Positions 1-9,746 of a stretch of 38,785 bases of DNA are shown here, in pieces. The DNA comes from Globomyces pollinis-pini. Its lineage: Eukaryota; Chytridiomycota; Chytridiomycetes; Rhizophydiales; Globomycetaceae. The stretch is from positions 55,620 to 94,404 of the forward strand of contig MU621131.1 of NCBI GenBank assembly GCA_025399215.1. The letters run 5' to 3'. Position 1 is the stretch's first letter; the number at the start of each line of letters is the position of its first letter. Position numbers and translations under genes: made by a program. Under the pieces are notes generated by a model, which worked only from the letters and a program-made list of their open reading frames with translations, was not told where the DNA came from and searched no databases.

Positions 1-575
1 CTGTTTGAGAAAATAACGTGTAGTAAAGGAGTTTAATTGATTTGTGGTACTATCATGCGTTGTAGAACCATATGATCAACTTAGTAAAAAAAGGACGCTC
101 GATTGTCGAGTCCCTTGAAATTAGGCTTGAACTTAGATGGAGTAGAGTGGATCAGAGCCAAAACGGATGCGGACAAACATGCAACTGAAGTTTGAAAAAA
201 CCCATATATTGATAACGGGTCTGCTAGGTGCACCAGTGAAAAAGATAAGGGTTTAGTTGGGAGTGTTAGTACAATTACCCTGATATCATTTTAAGTAAGT
301 AAAATATAAGTGATTTCATTGGAATGTTTTAGATACTGACAAAGATGGCAGTTTCGTGATCGACAAACACACAGCATCTTGTACACCAACCATACCAAAA
401 CATTACCTAAACAAAGCTCAAGACAGTATTTTGTTTCGATAATCGTTTGACACCAGTGTACAGGGTTGCCTCATTTCAGCCTTTCAAAAGCTTGGACAAT
501 CAGTTACGAAACAGGTTTCAATTATCAAACATGGGAAAGGCTTTCAATTGCAGCCGCCTATAGTCCGTCGTGACA
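1..575. other. Left flank, no gene seen
   Basis: No open frame here looks like a protein and no splice structure joins short frames. The last part is the upstream region of the first bHLH gene. I see nothing else that I can support. Confidence 0.5.
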
Positions 576-583
576 TATAAATA
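576..583 (+). promoter_or_regulatory. TATA box of bHLH-1
   Basis: TATAAATA lies 29 nt before the ATG at 613. It makes the out-of-frame ATG at 588 unlikely to be the start, because a transcript begun about 30 nt downstream would start after it. The same element stands at a similar distance before bHLH-7, -8 and -9. Confidence 0.6.
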
Positions 584-612
584 CAAAATGCCATCCGTTT
601 TGAATTCTAGTT

Positions 613-990
613 ATGACACCTCAAGACAAAAAAGAAGCTTCTCAACATCATTCGATGGTAGAACGACAACGTCGTGATAGGATAAAGGATTGTGTTCAAC
701 AATTAAGACAAATCGTACCTGCTAGTGCTTCAAAGAAGAAAATCCAAAAGTTACAAATTCTCGAGAATGCTATTCGATACATTAAACAAAATCAAGCAGT
801 TTGGGAATCAAACAACAAAAACTTTACTCCTTTTGTAGGATTAGTAGAAAGTCATTCTTCTTATCAAAGTGATAATGATTCCAATTCCGTTTATTCCGAA
901 AATCAACGAAATGTTCTTGAACATCGTACACCACCTTACTCACCAGAGAAAAAGTTTAGAAAGATGAGTATCGAAAACTTATTATCGTGA
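613..990 (+). CDS. Small bHLH transcription factor (bHLH-1, subfamily I)
   Basis: A 125-residue intronless basic helix-loop-helix protein, expected to bind E-box DNA as a dimer in the nucleus. The basic region begins near residue 13 and has His13, Glu17 and Arg21, the H-E-R set of group B factors that read CACGTG-type sites. Helix 1 follows (RIKDCVQQLRQIVP), then a short lysine-rich loop and helix 2 (IQKLQILENAIRYIKQ, to about residue 60). The rest is Ser/Asn-rich and probably disordered, except for the last eight residues, MSIENLLS, which match the tail of the other eight bHLH proteins here. The helices group it with bHLH-8 and bHLH-9, about 25 kb away. The start at 613 is supported by the TATA box 29 nt upstream. 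The targets are unknown. Confidence 0.9.
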   Translation: MTPQDKKEASQHHSMVERQRRDRIKDCVQQLRQIVPASASKKKIQKLQILENAIRYIKQNQAVWESNNKNFTPFVGLVESHSSYQSDNDSNSVYSENQRNVLEHRTPPYSPEKKFRKMSIENLLS

Positions 991-1108
991 TCTGTATTTC
1001 AGATACTATTTATCTAAATTATTAATATAAAACTTTTTATCAATACTCTTCATGTATTTGTTTTGGTTGTACTACAATAGGCTGTGATCCCATAAACTCT
1101 TTTACATC

Positions 1109-1440
1109 ATGAATAGTAACGATACATCAATTCAGAATCAAGTTGATGAAGTGATCGTTGTCATGGAGGGTATACAAATATTAGACTCATCATAGACAAC
1201 CTTCAAAGAGTTTATATGAGGCAAGAAAAACTAGAAGACTTGAATTTAAAAAGTGCAGAATTAGAACAGAAATCTAAACAATTCAAAAAAGGTGCTAAAG
1301 TTGTCAAGAAACAAGTTTGGTGGAAAGAATTCAAAATCAAGTTGTTTATATTCTTTGTATTGTTTATGATTTTGGTAGCAGTTGGAGGTATTCTTATGAT
1401 TTTCATTAACCATTTAGCTATTCTTATCCTACAAAAATAA
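1109..1440 (+). CDS. SNC1: Synaptobrevin/VAMP-type R-SNARE
   Basis: Two exons, 1109-1169 and 1196-1440, joined across a 26-nt intron (1170-1195), give 101 residues. The first exon is too short to stand out alone; splicing yields VIVVMED-NLQRVYMRQEKLEDL, the standard start of the R-SNARE motif. The zero-layer Arg is in YMRQEKL. The motif continues to the juxtamembrane WWKEFKIK, followed by a C-terminal hydrophobic anchor of about 22 residues (LFIFFVLFMILVAVGG onward). The protein should sit on secretory or endosomal vesicles and pair with Q-SNAREs for fusion. The order SNARE motif, WWK, anchor and the total length are those of yeast Snc1/2 and animal VAMPs. Which vesicle class it serves cannot be read from the sequence. 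Confidence 0.93.
1170..1195 (+). other. 26-nt intron in the synaptobrevin gene
   Basis: GT...TAG intron. Removing it restores the frame and the conserved MEDNLQRV sequence. It represents the modal intron size of this window (26-29 nt). Confidence 0.85.
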
Positions 1441-1837
1441 ATAGGAATGTTTCTAAGAATTATTTGAATTCATATCTACAAATTCAATGAAAATGACTGT
1501 TTTAAATTCATAACTATCTCAACTTGATCGATACATTCATAACTAATCGATTCATTTCGAGTTTACCAGGGATCATAATCAAGTGAAGCCATCAAGTTTC
1601 ATACTTTCATGTTCCAATTTCAGTTTCATCCTTTCATTGATCCTAGTTTCATGAATATCTGGCTTTGCCCTTGAAACCAGTGATGCGTGCAATCATAAAG
1701 AATGAATTGTGGCTCGTGGAGGGGGGTGAGTGATGTCAATTGGGTGACTCTCTTGTGTATTTGAGCCAGTTGTTGACCAACTAAAGAACAATCGACGGTT
1801 CATGTCATTCAAGCCATTCATTTAAACCGAAGTGTGC

Positions 1838-1883
1838 ATTCACGCCATTGCCTTTTTTTAGTTTCAATCGATTCACGCCATTG
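1838..1883. repeat. 13-bp direct repeat
   Basis: ATTCACGCCATTG occurs twice, starting 33 nt apart. No function is evident. Confidence 0.5.
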
Positions 1884-2156
1884 ATTTTATTTCATTCCAG
1901 TATTTGGTTAATGAATCTAGGATTTATATCGATATTCTACAATTTATTCACTTCATTTAACCTAGACACCATGAATGATTATGGAAGGTGTTTATTGCAT
2001 TCCTTTTATGAAATTGTTAGTGTTATCAATTAAACAGTTTTAAGTCACTGTAATAAGTTTTCAGGTTTTAAACAAATTATTGTCTTTTAGATCTACGTTA
2101 ATGATTGAATTGATTCTCGTGTCTGTGTGACCCAAAAAACTCATTTTTAAACTCTT

Positions 2157-2180
2157 TGAGTCATTGTGACAGTTGAGTCA
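2157..2180 (+). promoter_or_regulatory. Two AP-1-like sites upstream of MLRQ-1
   Basis: TGAGTCA at 2157-2163 and again at 2174-2180, the second inside GTTGAGTCAACAT. They lie about 60-85 bp before the TATA box at 2241. The same heptamer stands before MLRQ-2 and globin-1, which suggests bZIP (Yap/Gcn4/Atf class) control; this is inference. Confidence 0.4.
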
Positions 2181-2240
2181 ACATGATATTTCCATGAACA
2201 AAGACAAATCAAACTTGATTCAAAATGACCAGTAAAGGGA

Positions 2241-2248
2241 TATAAAAA
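2241..2248 (+). promoter_or_regulatory. TATA box of MLRQ-1
   Basis: TATAAAAA, 44 nt before the ATG at 2293. An ATG at 2254 opens an out-of-frame 7-codon reading frame, but the transcript start may lie beyond it. Confidence 0.55.
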
Positions 2249-2292
2249 CCAATATGGAATTATCATCACATCCATAATCAAAACAATTCAAT

Positions 2293-2571
2293 ATGGCAAT
2301 TGCAATCAACTCTCAAAACAACATGGGTCTTGGTAATTTCTTCAAATTCAAGAAAATCCCACTTGGAATTTACCCTCTATTAGCTATTATCGGTGGTGCA
2401 GTCTCTGGAGGAACCTATTTCATGTACTTTTGTATAACAGGACCTGAAATTCAAATCCGTAAAAATACTGATAGTATTCCAGCCAATATGTTACTTCAAC
2501 CAAATGAAACTGTAAAGTTCTACCGTCCAACTGATAATCATTTCGTCCATTGGAAAAGACAATTCAAATAA
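2293..2571 (+). CDS. MLRQ/B12D (NDUFA4-like) mitochondrial membrane protein, copy 1
   Basis: A 92-residue intronless protein of the B12D / NADH-ubiquinone oxidoreductase MLRQ-subunit family. Family members are small single-span inner-membrane proteins associated with respiratory complex I or IV. Visible features: a basic stretch (FFKFKKIP), one hydrophobic span (about residues 25-47, YPLLAIIGGAVSGGTYFMYF), then GPEIQIRKN, which matches the family's post-membrane N/GPD-V segment. The C-terminal NETVKFYRPTDNHFVHWKRQ resembles the family's YKFYS-V-Y ending. Two closer paralogues lie at 19959 and 22693; this copy is the most divergent of the three. Family assignment is by motif; the partner complex is not certain. 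Confidence 0.75.
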   Translation: MAIAINSQNNMGLGNFFKFKKIPLGIYPLLAIIGGAVSGGTYFMYFCITGPEIQIRKNTDSIPANMLLQPNETVKFYRPTDNHFVHWKRQFK

Positions 2572-3057
2572 TTCTATGCATTCTTAAACACTTATCGATA
2601 CGATAATATATCTTTTTTTTTTCCTCTATGTTCTAGTATTGACCTCATAATATATCCATTCCAATTTAAATCTCGTTATTTTTTTAGTTTTGCTAATTAT
2701 GTCCATTAAAAATCATGATTTCATCAAAGCCACTACCATTTAAAAAAGCCATTGAAACTAGTGAAAAATGTTTCAATTAAAGTCATTGAAAGTGAATGTG
2801 GAAAAATGTGATTGTGTTGAATCAATTGATGATGTCAACTATGGCAGTGACTGATCAAATATTGGATAGTCATAATGATTACCATTCGTTTGGGATTAGT
2901 GTACAGATTATTCTTTGTTTCTCTATTATTGTCGCTTTGTTGTAATGGGTTTGTGGAATTGTTAGGTTGTTTGAATGGGATTAAAATAATATAATTAATA
3001 ATGAACATGAATATGTACACAATGTTTTTTAAAATTGAGTCAATGAGACAATAATAA
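2572..3057. other. Intergenic region between MLRQ-1 and PEX14
   Basis: Convergent 3' ends of MLRQ-1 (+) and PEX14 (-). A 75-residue minus-strand frame at 2835-3062 is AT-driven and has no recognised domain. Nothing else seen. Confidence 0.5.
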
Positions 3058-3095
3058 TTCATACAAGTTGATATATTGAGAATTCTAAACCAGCA

Positions 3096-4224
3096 TTAAC
3101 CAGATACTGAAGTGGTAGGAAAGTTTCGTCTGGATAATAAGATACCTTTCAAACTACGAATTTCACTCTTGATTGCTTGTACATCCTTTTGTGATGCGCT
3201 TCGACCTTCGGATGGATAATAGACTGCTTGGCGTACATCTCTAGCCAATTCTTTGACTGATTCATTAACGCTGTTCAAATCTAATCCTTCAGATTTTTGA
3301 ATATCTTGAATGATTATCTGAGTTTTGGATAAATTCTTGGAATTGTTGTACACCATTTGTTTAAATGATTTTAGTATGCTAAGGTCAGTTTCTTCACAAT
3401 CTGATATTTTTTTGAATAGATTAAAGTAAGGTAGATTATCCATTAAATGGTTTTGCATTAGTGTTAATCGGATTTGAAGGTGTTCCTTGTACAATTTAAC
3501 AAAAGGACGATACACGTTTACAACCCATTCCTGTATAAAGAATTAGAATTTAGATTGAATTATTACCTGCCATTTCTTTATCATAAATACTACACCACCA
3601 CCAACTGATATCATTATTAATCCAATGATATATTTTGACATTAGATATGATTTTTGAATGGGTTGTTCATGGATAGGTTGTGTATAGTTTGGTACTATTG
3701 TACTTGGTCGTGAAGGAAGTGGTGGTTGGGTGTTTACTGGTGGATTAACCACATTTTGAACTGCATTTTGAGTTGAAGTTACGTTTGTATTTGACACACG
3801 ACTAGAACGATTAGATTAGATTTATTTACCTAAATGCAATATTAATCTCTTCCATAGATAATCCTTTTGATTTTAAAAACTCTATCTTTTTATCTTTTGG
3901 AGCTGATATAACTTTTGTCAAGAATTGAACGGCTATTTGAATTTGATCCTCTCGAATGGGACTTTTCACTTGTTCCTTTTTGTTTTCGATTTCGACAAGT
4001 GTATTTGGTTTACTGCTAGTTTGGTCTTGATTACCAATGGTATTTACTGTACTATTGCCTGACTGATTCATATTTGTAACGTCACCTGTTGAGAGTTTTT
4101 CTTCCGTTACAGAAGACATTGAATTCTTCAAACTATTTTGTGATTGGATATGTTTTTCACTCTTTATTTCCAAGTTCTCATTTCCTTCTTTTGAAAGTGG
4201 GTTGCTCTCAAGTTTCTTATCCAT
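3096..4224 (-). CDS. PEX14: Peroxin-14 (peroxisomal import docking protein)
   Basis: Three exons on the minus strand (4224-3830, 3801-3567, 3530-3096) separated by introns of 28 and 36 nt give 354 residues. Residues 91-133 form the conserved Pex14 N-domain (REDQIQIAVQFL ... FLKSKGLSMEEI), which binds WxxxF motifs of the PTS1 receptor Pex5. A PPLPSRP proline motif near residue 160 resembles the Pex13 SH3-binding site of yeast Pex14. A single glycine-rich membrane span follows (about residues 190-206, IIGLIMISVGGGVVFM), then a helical C-terminal region. The protein should be in the peroxisomal membrane as part of the docking and translocation pore. Start: the frame is open further upstream but runs into the neighbouring gene, so the ATG at 4224, 109 bp after that gene's stop, is preferred. 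Confidence 0.92.
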
Positions 4225-4333
4225 AAAAAATAAAAAAATTGGAAAGACATTGAAGGAAAGAGATGGTAGACTACTGATCCTTACTGTTCTTAGAAACTTC
4301 ATGTCATGAGAACATTCAAAGAAATGTTTATTA

Positions 4334-4675
4334 CTATTTACAACTACAACATTTCTTCTTTTTTCTTGAAAATGCAACTGCAGAATAGAGTTCCTTCAAT
4401 TGACCATTTGTAATAGAATTTTGATAAATAGTCATATTCTTTTGATAGTTATCCCAATCAAGTTTTTCATTTTGATGTTCATCACCAACAAAATCAAACT
4501 GATTATCATTCAAATGATCTTGTGAAGAGGTCATTAAACAGTCATCATTAATGTTGTGATGAATTTGATTGCAAGATTTACATAAATCAATTTTTTCACA
4601 ATGACAATCACAATAATGAGTACCTTCACAGACTTGCTTTTCACACACCAAACACCAATTTACAAAGTAATCCAT
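4334..4675 (-). CDS. Ecl1-like small Cys-rich protein 1 (CxxC type)
   Basis: A 113-residue intronless protein starting MDYFVNWCLVCEKQV. Cys8-x2-Cys11 and Tyr21-Cys22 ... Cys26 match the C-x2-C ... YC-x3-C signature of fungal Ecl1/2/3-type zinc-binding proteins (extender of chronological lifespan). Extra cysteines (16, 24, 32, 35) and two histidines nearby could bind more metal. The usual YCS is YCD here. The middle is acidic and Asn-rich and the C-terminus ends in a basic and Cys-rich tail (KKKKCCSCK). Its start is nearly identical to that of the next gene at 5770. In fission yeast this family answers nutrient and zinc or sulfur limitation; the role here is inferred only from family resemblance. 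A TATA box lies at 4786-4793. Confidence 0.6.
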   Translation of the reverse strand: MDYFVNWCLVCEKQVCEGTHYCDCHCEKIDLCKSCNQIHHNINDDCLMTSSQDHLNDNQFDFVGDEHQNEKLDWDNYQKNMTIYQNSITNGQLKELYSAVAFSRKKKKCCSCK

Positions 4676-4785
4676 TCTTGATTTTCAATTCGATAGTATG
4701 AAGAAGAGTAGCTTTAATACAATCAAGTAGGATAATAGTTTGTTTTGATAATAATTGACTAGGTTTTTCTGCATTGAATTTCATA

Positions 4786-4793
4786 TTTTTATA
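4786..4793 (-). promoter_or_regulatory. TATA box upstream of Ecl1-like 1
   Basis: TATAAAAA on the minus strand, 110 nt before the ATG at 4675. The distance is longer than for the other genes here, so the assignment is tentative. Confidence 0.35.
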
Positions 4794-5357
4794 GTCATTT
4801 TGTCACACAACGAATGAAAAATCAAAACGGATCGAAGGAGATATTCGGAATGAACGGAATTGAATAAAGAATCAGTCCGTGATGTTATTGAAATCTTTAT
4901 AAAGTAGCTTATTAATTTTATCCTTTCTTTAACGTCTGACCGTTTTAGTGATTACAATGCCACGTAGGTTTGTGTTCATGTGTTTTTTTATCAGATAATA
5001 AAAAGTTGATACTATCAATTGGAATTGATTGCTGTGGTCCTATGATAACTGTCAATACGCAATGATATGTTCTTTATATTTTCATAACGTGAATATGATA
5101 TAATTGTACGTACCAAGGATAAGTATGGAATAGTAGATCTGCATAAGCAAGGGTATATGTATAATATTTATGCAATGAATCCATCTTATTGAATATTTTT
5201 AAATCTGGACTCTTGTGCATAGTTTTTATGCAAGGGTAAACTCAAACAGGATTCTTCATAAACTTATAAATAACTATGTTTTTTTTATTTTACTTTTTAA
5301 TAGCGATAAACTATAAATAATCATTTTTTTTACATTGGGGATGAACATCATACAAGT
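4794..5357. other. Intergenic region between two Ecl1-like genes
   Basis: Promoter side of Ecl1-like 1 and 3' side of Ecl1-like 2, both on the minus strand. AT-rich with no coding signal. Confidence 0.5.
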
Positions 5358-5770
5358 TTATACCTTTTTTTTGAAGGGATTTGATTTTTTTTTGTTTACA
5401 AAAGTAGGGAAGGTATAAGTGACTTGATTAAGTGAAAGCGTTCCAGTAGAACTAGCAGTACTTGACATAGAAGTAGAATTTGAGTGAATCGAAGAATGTA
5501 AGGTTGAAGAATTTAAAGAATTCTGATCACAATAAGAAGTCATTGAATTATTTTGACAATCAAATATATCCACATCATTACAAGTTAATGGAATTTTGGT
5601 AGAATTTAGTCTCAAGGCAGTGTAATCATCCAAATAAGATAAATGACTGAATTCATTGAATTGACAATTTTCAGAACAATATAGACAATCTGACTAGGAA
5701 GGTCAAAATAACAAACACTTACAGGAATAGACTTTTCACAAACCAAACACCAACCAATAAAATAATCCAT
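5358..5770 (-). CDS. Ecl1-like small Cys-rich protein 2 (CxxC type)
   Basis: Two exons, 5770-5723 and 5693-5358, with a 29-nt intron (5694-5722) give 127 residues. Without splicing the zinc motif is lost. The spliced start is MDYFIGWCLVCEKSIPSDC, with Cys8-x2-Cys11, then LYCSENC (Cys22, Cys26): the exact C-x2-C ... YCS-x2-C form of the Ecl1 family. After about residue 40 it is Ser/Thr/Asn-rich and ends in a basic SNPFKKKV. It shares its first 13 residues, with a few changes, with the gene at 4334-4675, so the pair is a tandem duplication that has diverged in the tail and in intron content. Confidence 0.65.
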
Positions 5771-6438
5771 TATTTCTTGTTTCCCTTTCTGTATCTTTTA
5801 ATTGGTTTCTTTAAAGTTTTTGAAGGAAAGAAATTCAAAGATAAGTTTTTGATAAATTCATGAAATTGATAATGATTTTAAATTCATTAATGACAAGGTC
5901 AGATGTGCAATCTCGTGGGCGGTCAGCAAAAACGTGACTGATAACAGACTCCCCACTAATCAATACCACATAAATGGATTCACTGAATCAATATGGATTG
6001 AATTTAATAACTATCAAAAGGGATTGGTTTAACCAATGAACGACATGGACTCGGGACGTGTTTTGTTATCCGTGTTTTTCTCATTACGACAATCCTTGTG
6101 GTGTTGTCAGACGATCCACCTTTGTTTGTTGTCAGATCAACTTGTATCTTATAACCTATTAATTTAGCAAAATCAATCATCATCATTAGGTGATTCGTGT
6201 TTGCATAATATTACCAAAATCGGAACGCAATAAAATACCACCAAACCGGAACATATAACCAACTTCACTGGAGCACAACACTCCGCATAGCACTTACAAG
6301 GCATGATCCAATTCAAACGACTCTCACTATCAGTTTCTTCAATCAACTATGTGGCAATCGGTCGTTTTACATTTATCTACCTACTTACAAACCTCAATAG
6401 ATAAGAAAAAAAAACAGTTGGGTAACGGAATAGATTTA
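5771..6438. other. Intergenic region, no supported gene
   Basis: Between the promoter of Ecl1-like 2 and the 3' end of the dehydrogenase gene. A 60-residue minus-strand frame at 6004-6186 is not recognisable. The frame at 6349-6663 (+) is a shadow of the dehydrogenase. Confidence 0.45.
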
Positions 6439-7428
6439 TTACCAAGACCAATCTTTACGAAATTGATCTTGAAGAATTCTCTTGGTCCATTTGGCAGTTT
6501 GGTCAATGAAATCCTGATTAGTGGCATCATTGGATGGAATTGTTTTGGTACAATAACAAGCAATATATTCCCCTTTATAATTTTCTTTTTCAATTCGATC
6601 ATCTCCAGCTACAAAAATTTGTGTGAGTGCACCATTGGAAACATCAATGTAAGGAAATGGTGAGTATTTCAGATACCATGGTGCATTATCGAAAATGTTG
6701 GTTTTAATGATTCCAGGATGGACAGCATTCACAAAAATATCTCTTTCTGATTTGTCAAAATATTGTTGTAAAAATTTTGTGAAATGTAGGTTGGCTAATT
6801 TGGTTTCTCCATATCTCTGATCACCACCAGTAGATACATAGAATGCTTCATTGTTCAAATCTTCATATCGAATCCCACCAGCAGGAATATTACCGGAATG
6901 GGCAAGACTACTCAAATTCACAATACGAGCTTTTGGTGCTAAAGTTGGAAGTAATCGCATTGTAAATACAACAGCAGCAAAATGATTCACAGCAAATGTA
7001 GATTCAATCCCTTGTTTTGATAGTTCAAAAGGTGATTCCATAGTTCCAGCATTGTTTACCAAGACATGCAATGGGACACCTTTGGCAATAAATTCATCAG
7101 CAGCGCGTTCTACTGTTGTCAAGTCCAAGAAATCAGCAACAAGATAATGAAAGTTAGCATGGCCACATTTTTGTTTCAACTCCTTCACCAATTCAATCAA
7201 TTTGTTCTTGTTTCTACCAACACAATAGATTGTAGCTTCCTTACGACCCAACTGTAAACAAGTTTCTTTTCCTAAACCAGAAGTGGATCCAGTAATTATA
7301 ATATTCTTGCCTTTTAGTGAGGGTAGTTGATCTACTTTCCACCACGATGGAATAAAATACTGAGCTAGTGCTGCCAGAAGCAAACGAGGAACAATTGTAA
7401 GCGTATAGTAAAAGGCATATAGTGACAT
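6439..7428 (-). CDS. Short-chain dehydrogenase/reductase, retinol dehydrogenase-like
   Basis: A 329-residue intronless classical SDR. A hydrophobic N-terminal segment (about residues 5-27) probably anchors it in the ER or a lipid-droplet membrane. The Rossmann cofactor motif TGSTSGLG is at residues 46-53 and NNAG at 125-128. The catalytic Ser is in VNLSS (about 173) and Tyr206-x3-Lys210 in YGETKLANL. This arrangement is that of RDH/WWOX-like NAD(P)-dependent oxidoreductases acting on lipid-type alcohols or ketones; the substrate cannot be deduced. It is divergent from the MAT2B-like gene with only 46 bp between the two start codons, so the genes may be co-expressed. Confidence 0.88.
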   Translation of the reverse strand: MSLYAFYYTLTIVPRLLLAALAQYFIPSWWKVDQLPSLKGKNIIITGSTSGLGKETCLQLGRKEATIYCVGRNKNKLIELVKELKQKCGHANFHYLVADFLDLTTVERAADEFIAKGVPLHVLVNNAGTMESPFELSKQGIESTFAVNHFAAVVFTMRLLPTLAPKARIVNLSSLAHSGNIPAGGIRYEDLNNEAFYVSTGGDQRYGETKLANLHFTKFLQQYFDKSERDIFVNAVHPGIIKTNIFDNAPWYLKYSPFPYIDVSNGALTQIFVAGDDRIEKENYKGEYIACYCTKTIPSNDATNQDFIDQTAKWTKRILQDQFRKDWSW

Positions 7429-7474
7429 TAGAGTAATCTGTTATAAATGACGGCTGTTGATTGAATTTCTACTG
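7429..7474. promoter_or_regulatory. 46-bp divergent promoter
   Basis: This is all that separates the start codons of the dehydrogenase (-) and the MAT2B-like gene (+). A TATAAAT at 7442-7448 lies on the plus strand. If the MAT2B ATG at 7511 is used instead of 7475, the plus-strand leader is longer. Confidence 0.5.
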
Positions 7475-8583
7475 ATGCTTGATCTTCAAAAGTCTGAAAA
7501 AAAAAATTCAATGATAGTGATAACAGGGGCATCCGGACTCCTTGGCAGAGCAGTATTCGAACGGTTTACACAAAGCTATCAAGGAAAACAAAAAGTTTTG
7601 GGAACAGCTTTCAGTCGTTCATCTGACACGTTGGTGAAACTGGATTTGACTGATTATACAAAATTGGAAGAATTCATTGTTTTAAATTCACCTTCAATTG
7701 TAATTCATTGTGCAGCAGAAAGAAGACCAGATGGTAATCATTTCCATGTAATCTTGTAGTTGCTGCTAAAGATGAAGAAGGAACATTGAGAGTATTATCA
7801 TTGTGGAATTAAAATCGTTAGCTAAATGTCGAAGCGACCAAAAAATTGGGAGAGCTCTCTACAAAATATTCATTTTATTTGGTTTATATATCTACTGACT
7901 ATGTATTTGATGGAACTGAACCACCCTATGAACCATCAGACAAACCAAATCCATTAAACTTTTATGGAAAATCAAAGTATCATGGTGAACTTGCTTTACA
8001 AGAATATCCAAATACATTGATATTGCGTGTCCCAATCTTATACGGAAGGGTAACAGACAATTCAGAATCAGCAGTGAACTTGTTAATTGATGTAATTAAG
8101 GTATACTATGTCATTGGCTGATATTTAAGGGACAAAAAGCAGGACTAATGGATCACTTTCAATCTCGATTTCCCACCAATGTATCTGATGTTGCCCTAGC
8201 TTTGAACAAGATTGTTGGTAAGATTTATTGCTTCTCCCCATTATTTTAAAATTACATTGATCAATTATGTATGGAAAAACTAATTGGTAGACAAGAAATT
8301 GAGAAATGAAATAATCACTGGTATTCATCATTTTAGTGCCAAAGAGAGGATGACCAAATATGATATGTGTAGAATATTTGGTGATATTTTGAACATCCCA
8401 ATCTCACATTTAACACCGATCACTGAAGCTCCAAAAGATCCCATTGCAACTAGACCAAATGATTGTCAACTCTCTACTTTAAAACTCGAATCTCTAGGTA
8501 TCAGAATTTGTTTAACATTAGGGGTTTCCATTGATTGTGTCTCTTTTCGAGTGTGGTTCACGGAGTATCTCAAAAACCCATGA
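7475..8583 (+). CDS. MAT2B: MAT2B-like protein (regulatory subunit of methionine adenosyltransferase; RmlD fold)
   Basis: Six exons (7475-7733, 7760-7791, 7822-8100, 8130-8217, 8291-8497, 8522-8583) with introns of 26, 30, 29, 73 and 24 nt give 308 residues. The pieces join into an extended-SDR protein close to animal MAT2B: TGASGLLGRAV dinucleotide motif, IHCAAERRPD, LNVEATKKL, YISTDYVFDGTEPPY, FYGKSK with the Tyr-x3-Lys pair, LRVPILYG, MDHFQSRFPT, FSAKERMTKYDM and a terminal FRVWFTEYL. In animals MAT2B binds the catalytic MAT2A that makes S-adenosylmethionine; dTDP-rhamnose reductase is the bacterial relative. Start: 7475 gives 12 residues before the first beta strand; ATG 7511 is the alternative. 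The last intron is 24 nt, frame-neutral, and its retention would add 8 residues. Confidence 0.88.
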
Positions 8584-9137
8584 TAAAGTTGATTGGTCGC
8601 AAGTGGATCAATATATTTTAGATCAGAACATTGTGACAAATTTGTTGTATACGATTTCTTCACGAAATGAGATAATATGCCAAGCAAACGCTATGATAAA
8701 CCACCAACAATTGGTTGTCTATGTATTAATGAAGAATGATGCAATTTTGTAAGACAATGAGCACAACGCCTGATTCGGTCACGCATTTGAAGAAAACACA
8801 AAGGGAATGGTAAAAACATTCCAATATACCTATATAACTACTAAGCAATTACCATCGCGTTGGTTCAAAGGGGTTTTTGAATCAAACGTGATTCTACTTG
8901 ACTGAACAATAGAATATACAATGAACTCTAGTTTCATGATGACGTAAAAAAATCTTTGTTTTGGGAAATGTGACTGGTTTGTAAAACTTTTCGCAGTCAC
9001 CTGTCCGTTTTTGTTTCTTATTTAATTAAAGAAAACTCGATTGACCAACTAAAAAAATCTCGTTCTTTTGAATATCATCCGATATCGTAATTGACTACAA
9101 ATTCAAATTTAATTACCTATTGTCCAATCAAATTATA
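8584..9137. other. Intergenic region before Ecl1-like A
   Basis: Downstream of MAT2B and upstream of Ecl1-like A. A 73-residue frame at 8531-8752 overlaps the MAT2B end in another frame and is not supported. No clear TATA box for Ecl1-like A. Confidence 0.45.
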
Positions 9138-9395
9138 ATGGAAGATTTCACCAGTTGGTGTCGATGCGATAAAAAAGTCCCTCATGATGTAGTTTACTGC
9201 TCAAATGAATGTCTCGTCAATGATTTCTCGTCTATTGATTCTTCTACTGTATATTTATGTCCATCTCAACGTTCTTGTCAATATTCTACTACTCAACCTC
9301 CATATGTGGATTATATTCATTCTCAAATGCATTTCACCAGAAAAACTGTTCATCATAATTTAAAATCTAGAATAAGAAAGTACCATTCTTTTTAA
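9138..9395 (+). CDS. Ecl1-like zinc-binding protein A (CxC type)
   Basis: An 85-residue intronless protein. The first 32 residues are shared with proteins B and C. Cys8-x-Cys10 (WCRC) is followed by His16 and the YCSNEC block with Cys21 and Cys25, then LVNDFSS. This is the Ecl1-family pattern with one residue less between the first two cysteines than in the two genes at 4.3-5.8 kb. The remainder is Ser/Tyr/Gln-rich and ends in a basic stretch with RKYHSF, an eroded form of the KRYN-HEYFL end of B and C. It is convergent with bHLH-2. Length agrees with the 80-90 residues of fission yeast Ecl proteins. Family call is by motif only. Confidence 0.65.
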   Translation: MEDFTSWCRCDKKVPHDVVYCSNECLVNDFSSIDSSTVYLCPSQRSCQYSTTQPPYVDYIHSQMHFTRKTVHHNLKSRIRKYHSF

Positions 9396-9746
9396 TAAAT
9401 AATTTAAAATCTGATTTGATATTGTGCAAGAAATGTTTACATGGTTATAATAAACGGAACAAGTCGGAACTGGATAACCTCCGAACGGAATCAACCTTTT
9501 TGAATATACACACAATCAAGTGCGGAAGCTCATTGAACGTAGATCATTATTGAAATTGGCCACACCGTGATAAACGTGATGACTTTCAACATGTTTCTCA
9601 ATAGAATGAAGATTCCATTTCAATTAAATAAAAAATACAGTTAGAAACATGTTACTAGTTCTTTATTGTTGAACAAGCGGGGGAATAAAAACACGAAATG
9701 GAATCAGGTGATAAGTCATTAAACTTTAATGAAAACATAGCCAAGA
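9396..9746. other. Intergenic region between convergent Ecl1-like A and bHLH-2
   Basis: The 3' flanks of two convergent genes. Nothing further seen. Confidence 0.5.

Larger units (their letters stand above)
1441..2240. other. Intergenic region before MLRQ-1
   Basis: No supportable gene. It holds a 13-bp direct repeat (ATTCACGCCATTG at 1838-1850 and 1871-1883) and two AP-1-like sites near its right end. A 61-residue frame at 1848-2033 has no recognisable features. Confidence 0.5.

Noticed and set aside
2835..3062. 75-residue minus-strand frame
   Set aside because: AT-driven composition, no domain, overlaps the PEX14 3' flank.
6349..6663. Plus-strand frame opposite the dehydrogenase
   Set aside because: Antisense shadow of a well-supported gene.
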